DNA from: Amphritea japonica ATCC BAA-1530
GTDB taxonomy: Bacteria > Pseudomonadota > Gammaproteobacteria > Pseudomonadales > Balneatricaceae
Assembly (NCBI RefSeq): GCF_016592435.1
Contig: NZ_AP014545.1
Span: 3,294,693-3,358,692 of the forward strand
Length of the DNA: 64,000 bases
Direction: 5' to 3'
Position 1 is the first letter of the stretch. Every line of letters begins with the position of its first letter. Shown here piece after piece: positions 32,695 to 47,600 of the stretch. A program made the position numbers and the translations under genes. The notes under the pieces are model-generated. The model did no database searches. It saw only the letters and a list, made by a program, of their open reading frames with translations, and had not been told where the DNA came from.

Positions 32695-35600
32695 TTAATG
32701 TTTTGTCGTGTTTTTTAAAGCCTGCAACCAGTCTTTACCAGACGCAGATCCCACTTCTTTGGTTTCAATAAAACGTTGCGTTGCTTCATCCCAACGCTTC
32801 ACCCGACGCTGCTTATGACGCAGTTCGCTGAAACCTTTTGTAGAAAGTTTTCCTACTGAACTTCGCTCTCCGCTTGCCAACTTCCAACCCGCTAAGGCAG
32901 CAATTGCAGCGGCGGTACCTACCTGAGCGCTTTCCTCAATATTATCTTCAGCGCTTCCATCAGCCGGAAGCTGTTCAGCGCCTTCTTCTGGTGCTTCAGG
33001 TTCTTCTTCGATAGCTTCAGGCTCAACCTGAGGCTCCACTTGAGGAAGCTCATCAGACGTTTCTGGTTTCGGTGCTTCAGCAGACTCGTCCACTGAACAC
33101 ACAATTACATTACCATCAGCATCTAAACAAGCTTCATCACCCGGATTCTCTGGATCGCCCTTAGTATCCTCTAATGGCGCAGCAGATCGGTGCGCAGTCT
33201 CATCTTCAACATAAATAGCCGATTCCGATTCAGACTCTGAATTAATTCTAAAGCCCACCACACTTAACGCAGCCAATGATGACTTCTGCAGTTTAAACGG
33301 CTCTACTTCAGTAATATCAGGGCTGTCATCGTACAAACTAAACTGCGTGCTTGCGATAAGGTCAAGTTTACCCTGACCCAAACGTATCACAGAGACTCCG
33401 TTTTCAAAACCTGTCACGCTAGTGTCGATCAGGGCACGACCATATTCTCCGATCATTGCATCCTCTGAGAGGTTACCAAAGAAAATATCACTGCCGAAAC
33501 CTCCAAACATAATATCGTTTCCGGCTCCGCCTCCCAGCACATCGTCACCACCGATAAACAGTTCAGACGCTTCCGCACTGATCAACTTCCCATCAGCAAA
33601 AATGGCCAGTCCGCCATCACCAGAGATGAAGTCATCACCATCACCGCCTTCCAGCTTATCAGCGGCAGCACCGCCGATAATGACATCGTTGTTGTCACCT
33701 CCGTGGACCTCATCGGCCCCTCCTATCTCAGAGTTCTTACTGAAGATCTGATCAAGAGTGGTAGGATCGCTATCTTCAGTGTTGAAATTAGCTTCACCTA
33801 AATCACCGACAACACTGTCATTACCCGCACCGGCGTATATCACTTCATCACCCAAACCACCAAAAATCAGATCAGCTCCAGCACCGCTGATTAATGTGTC
33901 GTTGCCAGAAGTGTCCATAGTGATATCGGTTGTTTTATAAGTATCTCCCAGACCATTTATATAGTCAGCTACGCCATTATCACCGAAGATAACGTCATCG
34001 CCTGCAGCCGTTTCAATACGGTCATTTCCGACACTACCGAATGCAAGGTTATTACCACCACGGGCATTAATATCATCATCGCCACCCAGAGTACTGAGTT
34101 CGCTGACTACCTGCACTCTCTGATCGCCCGCCACATTCAATTGCACAAAGCCATTATCACCCATCAAGATACTGTTTCCGGTACCCGTGTCGATGTCATC
34201 GCCATGCGAACCACCAAATACAATGTTGTCACCATTGCCTGCTTCAATGGTATCGATACCACCTGTCGATGCAGAAGTATCGGTTGTTTCGGTTCGGTTC
34301 AGTATGCCATTCAGATAATCCAGCTGACCGTTATCACCGAAGATTCTATCTGCTCCTGCACCGGTAGTAATGCCATCATGGCCAACACCACCCAGTACCA
34401 GATTATCACCTCCTGTCGCGCTAATAACGTCATCACCTCCCAGAGAGCTCAGCTCACTGGTAACTTGAATACGTTTACCATCAGCAGCAAAGATCGCGGT
34501 TCCGTTATCACCTATCAGTATGGCCTCACCCGTACCGGAGGTAAGCGTATCGCCGTGGGTACCACCCATCGCAATATGTTCACCGTTACCCAAAACGATG
34601 CTATCTATACCACCGGTGGTTGCAAGCACATCCTGAGTATCGATTGTGCGCAGCGTTCCGTCTGTATCAAATAGCAATTCACCGTTATCTCCCAGCACAC
34701 GGTTATCACCGTTACCTGCAGAAACCGTATCGCTACCAAAACCTGCAATAACAAGTTTATCACCATCACCGAGCGTCACAGTGTCATCACCACCCTGACT
34801 GATGTTAGTACTGCGCCCGTCAGTAATAATGCCAGCAACAAAGTTCAGCTCACCATGATCACCCAGAATATAGTCATTACCATTACCGGTAATGACAGTA
34901 TCACCGCCGGCTCCCGCAATGACTACGTTATCACCTGAAGCGACCTGATTCAGTTTGATAGTGTCTGCATCACCAGCAGTACCATTATTAATAGCCTGTT
35001 GCAGGATACCATCCACCTGATAAATCAGATTACCGTGATCGCCCAGTACATGATGGTTACCATTTCCTGCAGTTACCTGGTCTTTACCAATACCAGCAAT
35101 AACAACTTTATCGCCATCACCCAGCATTAGAGTATCGTTACCACCCAGGGTATCTTCTACGCTATTCGCACTACGGAGAATCTGGGTCGTTGAATCAATA
35201 ACCAAATTGCCATTATCTGACAGAATTTGGTCTGTGCCCGCACCCGTAGTAATAATATCGGCACCCTGTCCGGCGATAAGCTGGTTATTACCATCTCCCA
35301 GCGTAACAGTATCATCGCCACCTTCTGAGCCGGCTGTGCTGGTCATGTTACTCAGTTTACCGGCTGAATAGGTCAATTCACCATTATCACCGATCACCCG
35401 ATGCTGACCTTCACCCGCATCAATAAAGTCAGCACCGACACCCGCGATCACTGTTTTAGTGCCGTTACCCAGATCGATATCATCAGCACCACCGTCTGCG
35501 GTATCAGTGCTGGCAATTGAAGTGAGTTCCGCATCACTCCAGCTGATCTGACCGTTGTCGCCCAGCACGATATCGGTGCTATCACCGCTGTCGATATCGT

Positions 35601-38600
35601 CGCCACCGACACCACCGATGACGATGTTGCTGTCACTGTTAGTACCACCCAGCGTCAGGATATCAGCGTCACCCTCTGTGCTGGTGCTCTTAACCGTTTC
35701 CAGATTCAGGCTGGCATCGTAGGCGATCTCACCTTCGTCACCCAGAACCACCCGGTTACCCGCGCTGTTCACTGTCGTTTTAACGGTGTCCTTACCCTTA
35801 CCTGCAATCACGATCTTGTCGCCACTGCCCAGGGTAATAGTATCGTCACCGCCCATTTCACCCAGATCACTCTGCATGTTGGTCAGCTGTTCGCTGCCCT
35901 TAACACCGGTGTAGGTCATGGTTCCGTTATCACCCAGCACATGGTCGGTGCTGGTTGCTGTATTCACCGTAATACCGTCAATACCGCTACCGCCGATCAC
36001 CTGATTCACATCACCCGACAGGGTAAGCGTATCGTCACCACCGTCCACATCGGCATCGCTGGTCATGCTGCGCAGTGCGCCAGAAGCATAAGTAATCGTA
36101 CCGTTATCACCGATCACCCGATCGGTGCCATTGATACCCGTATCAACCGTATCGTTGCCGACACCCGCGATCACTGTTTTAGTACCGTTACCCAGATCGA
36201 TATCATCAGCACCACCGTCTGCGGTATCGGTACTGGCAATGGAAGTGAGTTCCGCATTAGTCCAGCTGATCTGACCGTTGTCGCCCAGCACGATATCGGT
36301 GCTATCACCACTGTCGATATCGTCGCCACCGACACCGCCGATGACGATGTTGCTGTTAGTACCACCCAGCGTCAGGATATCGTTATCACCCTCTGTGCTG
36401 GTGCTCTTAACCGTTTCCAGATTCAGGCTGGTATCGTAGGCGATCTCACCTTCGTCACCCAGAACCACCCGGTTACCCGCGCTGTTCACTGTCGTTTTAA
36501 CGGTATCCTTACCCTTACCGGCAATCACGATCTTGTCGCCACTGCCCAGGGTAATGGTATCGTCACCGCCCATTTCACCCAGATCACTCTGCATGTTGGT
36601 CAGCTGTTCGCTGCCCTTAGCACCGGTGTAGGTCATCGTACCGTTATCACCCAGCACATGGTCGGTGCTGGTTGCTGTATTCACCGTAATACCGTCAATA
36701 CCGCTACCGCCGATCACCTGATTCACATCACCCGACAGGGTAAGCGTATCGTCACCACCGTCTGCATGGGCATCGCTGGTCATGCTGCGCAGTGCGCCAG
36801 CAGCATAAGTAATCGTACCGTTATCACCGATCACCCGATCGGTGCCGTTGATACCCGTATCAACCGTATCGTTGCCGACACCCGCGATCACTGTTTTAGT
36901 GCCGTTACCCAGATCGATATCATCAGCACCACCGTCTGCGGTATTGGAACTACTGACTGAAGCTAGCTCTTCATTGTTATCCCAGCTGATCTGACCGTTG
37001 TCGCCCAATACGATATCCGTACTGCTGACAGTCGTCGGGATATAGCTACCAGGGTTAGCCTGATCTTCTTCGACATTGATGCGAATAGTATCTTTACCGG
37101 AACCACCAACAACGATGTTGTTACCATCCAGCAGGGTGATGATGTCATCATCACCTTCGTCACTACGACGGCTTGCCACACTAGCCAGCGCAAAAGTAAC
37201 ACCTGACAGATAGGTGATCAGAGCATGATCACCAAACACCAGTTCATTACCGCTGTCATCACTGATGACATCCTGCCCTGCTCCACCAACCAGAGTGTCG
37301 TTACCCGCACCACCGGTTATAGTATCGCCGTTACCAACATTTCCACCCGCAAAAGTAGATTCCAGTGATGCCAACAGACCATCACGGAAATACTGATAGC
37401 GGTATTCAATACCTTGCTGATCCTGCTCCGACACATTAGCGCTAGTCACCGTCACAGTAACTGTCTGTGGCCCACTTGGCGGAAGCGTCAGTGTGATGCT
37501 TGCCAGGTCGCCAAAGAGGATATCCCGGCCTTCGTCACCGGAAATAATATCGGCGCCCAGACCGCCAAAGATCAAATCATTATCTTCATTACCTGACAGG
37601 TTATCGTCAAACGCTGAACCAAAGATAACGTCATCACCCTGATTACCTTCAATAGTCACACCAAAGCCAGACTGAGATGCATCAATTACATCATCACCCA
37701 AATCGCCTTTTATGGTCAGAGATGTCTGACTATTCAAGGCGCGGGTGTTTGTATTAGTAACAGTGACATCATCATCACCCTCATTAGCTTCAACCAGCGT
37801 ATGAGCGTCCGCAATAACACCGGCAATAGTAATGTCATCATTACCCTTACCTGCTTTCAGATTAACGCCGGCACTGCCATCCGCCTGACCATAGTTACCT
37901 CTGAAATTAATGTCCCCCTGACTGGTTTCAGTCACCGAGGTGTAACCGGAGCGGTTACTATTCGTCATGGTAATTTTGTTATTAGTGAGATCTTCACTGT
38001 CATCGATAATCAGTGTGTTATCACTCGCATCGGTTCCGGCATCGATAGTCACTGTGCCAACGATACCATTCAGATTCTGTGACTTACCGACGGTAATATC
38101 ATCTTTACCCTCACCAGTATTAACCGTCACTTCACTGATAGACTGACCCAAACTGTCTTTAATAGAGACAGTGTCTAAAGAACCACCCAGATTCAATGTG
38201 AAATTTTCAATCGTATTGTAATCGGCATGAATACCACCGACATTCAGGTTCTTCAACGATAATACTTCGAAAGAATCCCACTCTGTCTTAGTAGCAACCA
38301 CAGAGTTACCACTTGGCCCTGGTGTAAATACCGCACTTGAATATGGGCTATCAGGATCAGCACCCGCCGGCGTTCCAGCCGCAGAGGTAACCGTATAAGT
38401 ACTGGCATAAGACAATACTTCAGCCACCAGGCTACTCGTATCTTCGAAGTCTTGAGCCGCATTGGCCCGTGTTTCACTCAATACTGTGATAGCCACACGG
38501 CTCAGGTTACGCAGGAACTTATACTGCTGATCCAGGGTTTGCTTAAGCGCATCAAGATCGACACTACTGGCGGTAAGCACTGCCTGTACAGCAGTCAACT

Positions 38601-41600
38601 TATTGTCGATTGTAGTGATCTTCGCATTGAGACCAGCCTGATCAGACAACGCCTTATCATCATTACCCTGAGCTTTAGACAAGTTAGCCTGAGCTTCAAT
38701 GATAGCGTTATTCGCGGCTACGTAACGAGCATCCTGGCTATAGTCGAATGTATATGTGAATGAAAGACCTAAGAAGTAATTAAAGGTTACGGTGTAATCG
38801 TTTAGCAGTTCACTACCTGGAAGCAACAATGTTGCTTTAGCTGCATTAGCCTCATTCAGCCTCTCCTGGAAGAAGGAAACAATCGCAGTATTGTGAATTA
38901 CAATGGCATCTATTTCCTGCTTATCTGCCCGCAGCGAGACAAGCTGTGCTTTGTACTGAGATTCCAGTCGGATAGATTCCAACAACTCAATAACCGTATC
39001 GAGCTTATCAACATTAGCCTTGTAATCAGCCTTAAAGTCTCCGAAATTAAAGCCATTCTCAAGATAGGTTGCAGCCGTCTCGAACTTGAGCATATTACGA
39101 TACGCGGCACGATAATCTGTGTACTTAGCATCACTATAGTTAGTGAAGTCTTTAGCCAATTCCTGAGCCAGTTTGTACGCACTGACAACATTGGCAAAGC
39201 CTGTGTCATCAAACAGATCCAGCGAATCCTGCCAGGTTGGTGCTGACAACCCATTGAACGTTGTCGCAGCGGTATAACCGGCGGCATTTGGAATGGCCTG
39301 CCAAAGAGCCCTGATATTGCCAAGCTCGGTAGTTTCAGGGGTAAACTGAACATCCACCTCAAGCTGAGATCTAATCAGATAAACCCATTTATCCCAGGAA
39401 TCTGCAGTACCCGCTGTTGCACTCAGAACCGAACGTAAACTAGTCAGTTCGGTGGTCACTGCATCAACTTTCGTTGCTATATCACCCGTTGCAATAGCCA
39501 GAGCATGGGCATCAGCAATTGCATCATTCAGCGCCGTTAAAGCAACATTACTGGTAGTAGTAATCTCTTGCTCTATCGTATTAAGCGCACTTACGACTCC
39601 GGCATTATTTCCTATTACGTCATTTGTTGCTTCTGTAATACCACGCTGCTTCACAGCAATAAAAAAGGCATCCAGCTCAGCTGATGACAGACCTGATGTT
39701 GCAGTTCCGGCAGCATTGGTGAAGTATGACTTCAACGGCGCAGTTGCACCTTTCAACTCAGCCCTTAACGTTTCTAACTGCTTATTCGCAACCAACGACT
39801 GTGCTTTCAGAGACTCAATATTCGCCAGCTTACCAGCGATGTAAGAATTCACCGGAATAACGTAGCTAGTCGCTGTTGGCAGAACCTGATCAAGCGCATT
39901 CCAACCACCGTCACCAATCTTATAACCTGTAGTGATGCCATCACCATAGATTCGCATTTTCAGCGCCAGAGTCAGTGTTTCAGCCGTTTTGTCATACCCT
40001 GCCAGGACCGTGTTTGCATTAAAGTCCTGTGGATTGCCTACACTGAAGTATAAATACCAGTTAGACCATCCCGGGTGGTTTGCTGTCATCCAGGAACTGG
40101 TAGGCGCCTGTATCTGAGAGTTCCACAGACTCCATTGAGAGAAAATGGACTGAACCGCAGAATCAGCCTGCCTTTCAATCGAAGCCTCCAGGCGAGCAAC
40201 TGCTGCTTCTTTCGATGCCACCGCCTGACGAGCGTTGTAGTATTTAGCAAGCGTACTCTCAAGATAAGATCTTAAAATACTCTGCTGATCCTGAATTAAC
40301 CCATCTACCTGATCAACTAAACCGATCTGCTGCATATACAGATTCTTAGTCGCCGTGAGAGCTTCCTCCAGACTTACACCTAATTCATTTGCTGCCTGGA
40401 CTGCGATTGCCTGTAGATCTGCAGCGTCAACTTTCAGTGCCGCTTCTTCCGCGTAAGCCACCGATTCAGTTTCAAGCTCTGCGCCTATCAGAACATTCTC
40501 TGCAGCTCCTTCGGGAGTAGTGTCATCGACGGTTAGCTCAAGCGCATTGGTAACTTTACTGAGTTTCTCCTGTTGCAAATCATGCTGGACAGTACTCTTC
40601 ACTATCTCTACATCGGTGGAGCCAGTCAGATCAGTACTATCAACGATAACACTATCACCATCGCCACCTTCACCCAGCATGAACAGTTCACTATTGATCT
40701 GATCAACCGTACCCTGCCCAACCGTAAAGGTATCATCACCATCACCACCGCGAAGGAAGGTCTGGCCTGCTATCGCATTAACATTAAAGTTATCGTTCTC
40801 ACCACCACCCTGAACAAATAGTTTGCCGGCAAAACGATCATTATTTAACGTCAGTGTATTAGCTTGAGTTTCATTCAGATTTAGTTTTATTTCCTCAGGC
40901 GCCTCGAAGTAAATTCTTGGCTTTTCATCACTCATAAAGACTGAGTTCAACGCATCTCTGCGTACCTCATTCCAATACTTGATGTTCAGAGGATCGGTGA
41001 TATCAACTGGTTTCAGATAACCGGCTTTTAGCTCCAGATCAATAGTGGTGGCCGTAATAAGACTAACGCCAATCAGGTCATAATAAGTAACGCCATCTTT
41101 CAACGTTTCGGTGTACTGCCCCTCAAACGTAAGCGTCTCAAGCCCTCTGGTAATATCACGAATCTTATAAAGAGGCTCAGTACCTGACGGGTTGGTGATA
41201 TCGTAGTTAACGGTAAAGCCTGTTCCATTTAGGAAAGTAGCCAGCTGATCACGAGCCAGACTAATTGTATCTTGATCTGTCAGGGTGTTCTGGAATACCG
41301 CATAAGATACCCCTGCTGCAATCGTGATAGATTCTAAGCCGGTACCTGCGACAGCATTAGCCGACAAACGACTAATCAATCCTTGGCCAGTAGCCGAATC
41401 CGCATCCGTATCTGTATATCGATCATCAAAGGTTATCTGGTTATGCAGATGGTCATTAACCATCTCTTTGATGCCATCCTGCGCTGATGTTGACAGGGTG
41501 TTAAGCTCAGCAATCAGGTCAGTCTCGCCAACAGCATTGGTAGCAGTGGTAGGGAAGTTAATCTGAGTTACATCCGTATCGATCTCTTTCCTTATCAGAT

Positions 41601-44600
41601 CACGCGCTTCGAAGGTCAGCTTATCTGCCCCTTCCTGATTATTGAAGACAACAGTATCCAACCAGCCTTCTGAATCCTTTATCTCAACCGGGTTAAGAAT
41701 ACCTGCCAGGGTAGGTGCCGCGGCTACTACCTTCTTCAGGGTATGCGCAGGAACGACAACCTCAAATGGTACGACCCGATCCAGAGTCTCCGTCAGTTCA
41801 ATATCAAGACCGTAGGCAATTGATGCTGTACCTGCTGAATCATAGCCGCCTACAGAAGCATAATCTGTACGTTTACGGGTTGGGTAATTCAGATCAAATT
41901 CAAGCGTATCGCCACCGAAGTAAATTGTGTCACTACCTGAGCCGGTATTGATAATAAGGTTCGCTACAGCACCCATATCGACACCATAGACATAAACCCG
42001 GTCATCTCCGGCACCGGTAATAACCTGAATACTCTCAATATTCAGTAGCTCTCGAAGTTTAACGCCAGCACCGTAAATACGCTGAACCGTCTCATTCGTA
42101 TCTGGATCTACCTCGGTGAAGATGTAGAAGGTATCACTCAGTGCAGTACCAACAATAGCGACGGAGTCAAAGCCAGCACCACCATCAATTTTGATATTGG
42201 CATTTTCAACATAAACCAGCGAGTCTACATCGACCTGTCGTGTATCATTATTACCCTTTTGGTCAGCTTCACTCCCTTCACCAGAGGTACCGCTTAAGGT
42301 CGCAGTCTTATTATCGATCTCTACCAGATCTTCATCTTCATTAATCGTCAGTAGTGCTTTAATGAAGAAGGTGTCATTACCCTTATCACCATACAAGCCG
42401 ATATCTGCTTTGTTATGGTTGACCTCAAAATAATCATCGTCATCGCCACCATAGATATTCATCTCGAAAGAGGTGCCGTTGGTAACCTCAAGGGCAATGT
42501 CGATCAGACGACCTTCGACCGAGACCTCACCGGCTTCGACTATAGAACCAATATAGAACTCGTCATCACCATCACCACCGAAGATATCAATCTCTTGTGA
42601 TGTATCATCGCTGATAACCTTATCGTTACCCGCGCCAAGATGTACCGTGACCTGCTCGATAGTTGAATAATTCAATACCTGATAGTTAGATGAATTAGAC
42701 AGTTCAGACTGTTCAACCGCCATTAACGCATCGGTATCATCCAAAGTTGCCGCTGCAAAGTCTCCCGCCACATCATCAAAATGAGAGATCAGCAAGCCTT
42801 CACCCTCATTACCTAGCTTAGAGCCGAAGGCACCAAATGAAGCAAGCGTACGTGCATTAATGATATCGAGTTGAATCAGGTCACCATTAACCAGATCGCT
42901 GCTACCTTTATAAAGCAGCGTATCTGCACCGTCATCACCGGTGTCTTTCAGATTAATCAGACTGCCGCCAACAATACCCTGGGCAACCGTGAAGATGTAC
43001 TTATCACCCTGATCGCCACCATCAATCTCAACAACCGCGCCTGTACCGGCCAGGTCGTCGAATAGTGTAATAATATCGCTGTCATCACCGGTCTTTACGT
43101 CGATATTTCCAAACAGTTGAGACAGGGTAACTTCATCCGTTCCCCCCTCAGTAGTCAGTGTCAGGCTAGCGGTTCCTGACGCACCTACATCCACCTTATC
43201 GGCACCGGCATGGGTATCAATAATCAGAGTGCTAAGCGCTGAATCAGTATTAATATCCAGGTCATCAGCGCCACTACCAGTAGTGATAGTAATATCTTCA
43301 ACATAGCGAGTGGTGCCAATATTCACATCAGCGACTTCACCTGAATCAGTATTCAGGTTCAACTCGACATTTTCGAACGAGTTCATGAAGAAGCCGTAGT
43401 TCAGATCCTGACCAGCTTCACTAAGAGTTAACGTATCGTAAGTCACGTCATAGGCATTCGCCTTAGAAACGGCATACCCTTCTGCAGAGGTTACCGTCAC
43501 ACTCTGGCTATAGTCTTCTCGAATCTGAATCAGGCTGGGCAGATAGAAGAAGTCATCGTCCTGTACTGTCTGAATATCGAAATAACCGATTCGGCCATTG
43601 TTATCCAGATGAACCCGGGTGCCATCTTCAACCGGCGCAGTAATATCCGTCCGCTGAGCCTGATCAAACGCAGCTTCAATTAGATTTTTTACAGTAGTAT
43701 CGTCAAAGTCCTGATCAACCCTTCCACTCTGGCCGACCGCTGTCACATAGTCATTCCAGGTTGCAGCAGTAAGATAAACATTGTTCTCCAGAGCTGATGC
43801 TCCAGCAACAAGCCCATTGACCCGATTGATCGCAACAGCACTCAGTATCTTATTACCACTACCGTCAACGCTATAGTAACTCTGTGTATAGTAAGCACCA
43901 TTAAGTGAGTTAAGCTGCTGAACGTACTCTTTAAGCATCTCAACTTTGTTTGTAGCAAGACTTGAAGTAGCAGAATCCCCTTCACCCACAATCAGATTAG
44001 GAAAATCAGGCAATAGACCGAAAGTAACAATTTTCACCAAGGTCGGATCAGCATTACCCGTGGTAGTAAGAGCCACCGCTTCAGAGTCATTACCATTTTC
44101 ATCGGGTAGCGCCACCAATCGATCCAGGAAGCCAATAGCTCTAGAACCAATATCAAGACGGCTGTTATAGAGATTACCAAGATCAACATCAGCTTGAGCC
44201 CATAGATCATCACGATATGAACGCTCAGCAATATAAGTATCTAAAGTGGTAACACCCCCGTTAACCGAACCAAGCGCACTTGGCAGGTAAACCTGCAGGC
44301 CAGACTCAGCAATGACGTCCAGATCCTTAGTCTTGTTATCAGTATTAACGATATCCAGTGTGATATAGGAGAGCAGGCTATTAAGCGCCGCACTTAAGCC
44401 ATCAAAAGCAGTGCCATTAAGCGTTTTAAGATCAGCCAGTTCTGTACTGTTAATAATCGCATTCAAAACGGTCAGCGAGAACTTAGCCTCATCTGGCACC
44501 GTCGTTCCCACAGGCAACTGGCCAATTAGATCCAATCCCCGATTAGCAAAATCTAATACTGAATCAAACCATGCGGACCGGTCTGCTGCGAGAGTCGTAC

Positions 44601-47600
44601 CACTGGTGCTATCCCAGACGATACCAGTAATCGCTGTATGTTGAGCACTAATACTGGTGAGTACCGACGCCAAAGTGCGGTTAAACAGACCATCAGGATC
44701 CGTCGCATCAGGTACAACGCGATCAATCGATACATTCACGGTAACCTGATCTACAGGAGGCTGAGTTGAAGTACCCAACAATCTGTCGAGAACACCAATA
44801 TCTAATTCTTTATGCGCGCGAACTAACGCATCCTGCAAATCAGAATGACTAATGGTATGCGCAGCATCGTAGTAGTAAGAATCAACCAGATTCAGATCGT
44901 TCTGGGTAACCGTTTCACCTGCGAGGACTCGCGCTTCGATTGCAGAAACTAACGGGCCATAGGCTCGCTCCAGTGCACTTTGTAAAGTGGCTGGGTTGTA
45001 AGTATCAACTAAAGCCTGCTCTACTGGTGTGACTGAATTACCTGCAGCAATATCCGCTTCAAGTTGAGCTACGACAACACTTTCATCGTACGCAGCGATC
45101 AGTTCCAGATCACTCTGCAAAGGCGTCTCACTGGCGGCGAGTGCGGCAGCTATCCGTGCTTGAACGGCGGCAACTATCAAATTCTCTGGAGGCGTTGCGC
45201 TAAAGGTGAAATCCCCCAGGCTCAACGTCTTCGCTTCTAAATCAGCTGTCAGTGCTACACCAGCGGCACTGCTTTCAGCATTCACATAAACCGTATCATC
45301 ACCAGCAGCACCGGCAACTCGTACTACACCTGCAATACGAGAAAGATCATAGCTTTCTGCCATATAGCGGGTTTCAGTACGCTCTGGAAGTTTATCAAAG
45401 CGATAGGTTGCTAAACCTTCAGTCTCTACCGCGCTATATGTTTCTACCTGGTTGTAGGCAACATCATTAAGCGCCTCAACCTTATAGAACAAAGCAAGGA
45501 GGTCGGCCAGCAGATCACCACCGCTAAAGTTATTTTCGATAGGGCGATCCATGTGCCACTTATCACCGACACCCTCCACATGAGGCATATTCCCGTTATG
45601 TTGTACCTGAGTGGTTAACACGCTATCACCGAGGATATCGTTATCACCATGAGCATCAAGATCGCCCTCATGTACATGAATCAGATCACCTGCCAGCGCA
45701 TAATCAACGGCAACACTGAGGAACTCATCATAAAGAAGGTCATCAACTGATAACTGACCAAAGCCACCATCACGATAAGCATCCAGCCAGATGTAGTTAC
45801 CGCTCATTAACTCCAACACGCCTTCTATAGGTAAAGCACTCTGCATTTTAGGTGCGGTACCATTGACCAAAGAGGCATAGAAGTTGTTATTACCAGAGGT
45901 ACCTGAATTCAGATTACCCAACGGGGTCGTATTATCGAGAAGCGCCCTTATAGCTGCCGTATCAGTTTCATAAGCGGTGAACTTATTAATCTCACTCTGG
46001 CTGGTGAACGGCACTTTCGAAGCATCATAATTATCATGCCAGTGCGTCCACAACCATAGGTGGGTTACTCTTTCTGCATAAGGGTTATATATGTAGGTGT
46101 CAGTATTATCTATCGCATTGGCAAAGTGATACAACGCCGCAGCAACATTCGCCTCCAGCAGGTTCCAATGCTCAGGGCTTATTGAAACCTTAGATGAATC
46201 GGCACCCTCTGGGTACCACTTATCATAGAAAGCCTGGAACGCAGCAATCTTCTCACCTGCCGTCATCTCGCCATCTTCGCGACGCACCAGACTGATATTA
46301 TCAGTGACAATATCGGTGTTAGTCAGGACTTCCTGCAATAGCTTCTGAGTCACGGTATAACTAGCAGAAGCAGCCGGATAGGTCACTTCAAACTCCTGCT
46401 GAGCCCCCCCCAGATGAAGCTTGTCGTCGCCTGAGCCCATATTTAACATCAGGCTCAGACCTTCATCCAAACCATACAGCCATACCTGATCATCACCGGA
46501 ACCGGTAACCAGAGCCAAACGCTCAATGCTATCGATATTTTCCAGTTTCAGGCCCGCACCATAAAGGTATTGCTGACCATCATTATCCGTGTAGATATAA
46601 AAATCATCTGCCAGTGCTGTACCGGCAATAACAACCGTATCAAACCCGGCTCCGCCAAAGATCTCAACCCGATTATTTTCGATATAGTCGAGCAGAATAT
46701 CTTTATCTTTCTCGTCGACATAACCTTCATCATCACCAGCACCTGTAGTGATCTTTCCGCCTTCGTCTTCAACAACTTCACTGTCACGCTCAACCTTGTG
46801 AGCTTTCAGGAAGAAGGTATCGTCACCGGCTTCACCGTACAATTGCAGCTCACCAACGTTGTGGTTAACCTCAAAGTAATCGTCACCACTACCACCGTAG
46901 AAACTAGCGTTATAGCTCACACCTGCGGTAATACCATCACCGATACCATCACCATCGGTATCAGCATTATCAACAATTTGAACCTGTACCTGATGAGCTT
47001 CTGCACCCTCACCTACGGTAATCGATACCATTTTAGTCTTCAGTACCCGACCAACCAGGAAGTTATCATTACCCTGGTCGCCATAGACCTTCACAGCCGC
47101 CGCAGTATTATCAGAAATAAAGGTATCATCACCTCCCCGCCCGTGAATTGAGACTCGTTCGGTGGTGTAGTTGTAATACACTCGCTGGAAGTCACCAGCA
47201 GCAAGATCACCCGACGCTCGAGTCTGAGCAGCAGCATCAGCAATATCCGCAGGGTTAGTGAATTGAGCTGCATCAACACCTGTCAGGGTCAACAGATAAT
47301 AATTACCCTGGCTATCTACCGCATCCGTAGCAGTGCTGTTAAAGGTTAGCATCCATGGGTCTTGCTCTGTTCCCAGACCGACTAACTGAGCACTACTATC
47401 GATTGACTGCAACGCAACCAAAAGTTGCTCGGTATAGCTAAGGCTACTGCCTGCATCGTAGGTAAAGGCAACGCTGGTATTGTGATAGTTAAGAGAAAAT
47501 GACTCGTTGTTCGCTGCTGTACCGCTGATGCGATTAAATATCTGTGACTTGTTAACTGGATTATCAAACATCGCATCGATGTCCGGAGCACCCGCAAGCA

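Noticed and set aside
35941-36960. 339-residue open frame on the plus strand across the giant gene
   Set aside because: It is the mirror of the RTX tandem repeat: low-complexity, repetitive, no ribosome site, and it follows the 0.72-kb repeat exactly.
33422-37600. Regularly repeated DNA that could suggest a CRISPR array
   Set aside because: The repeats are coding (GDNG/GGxGxD motifs), vary in length and keep one frame; there are no unique spacers of constant size and no cas genes.
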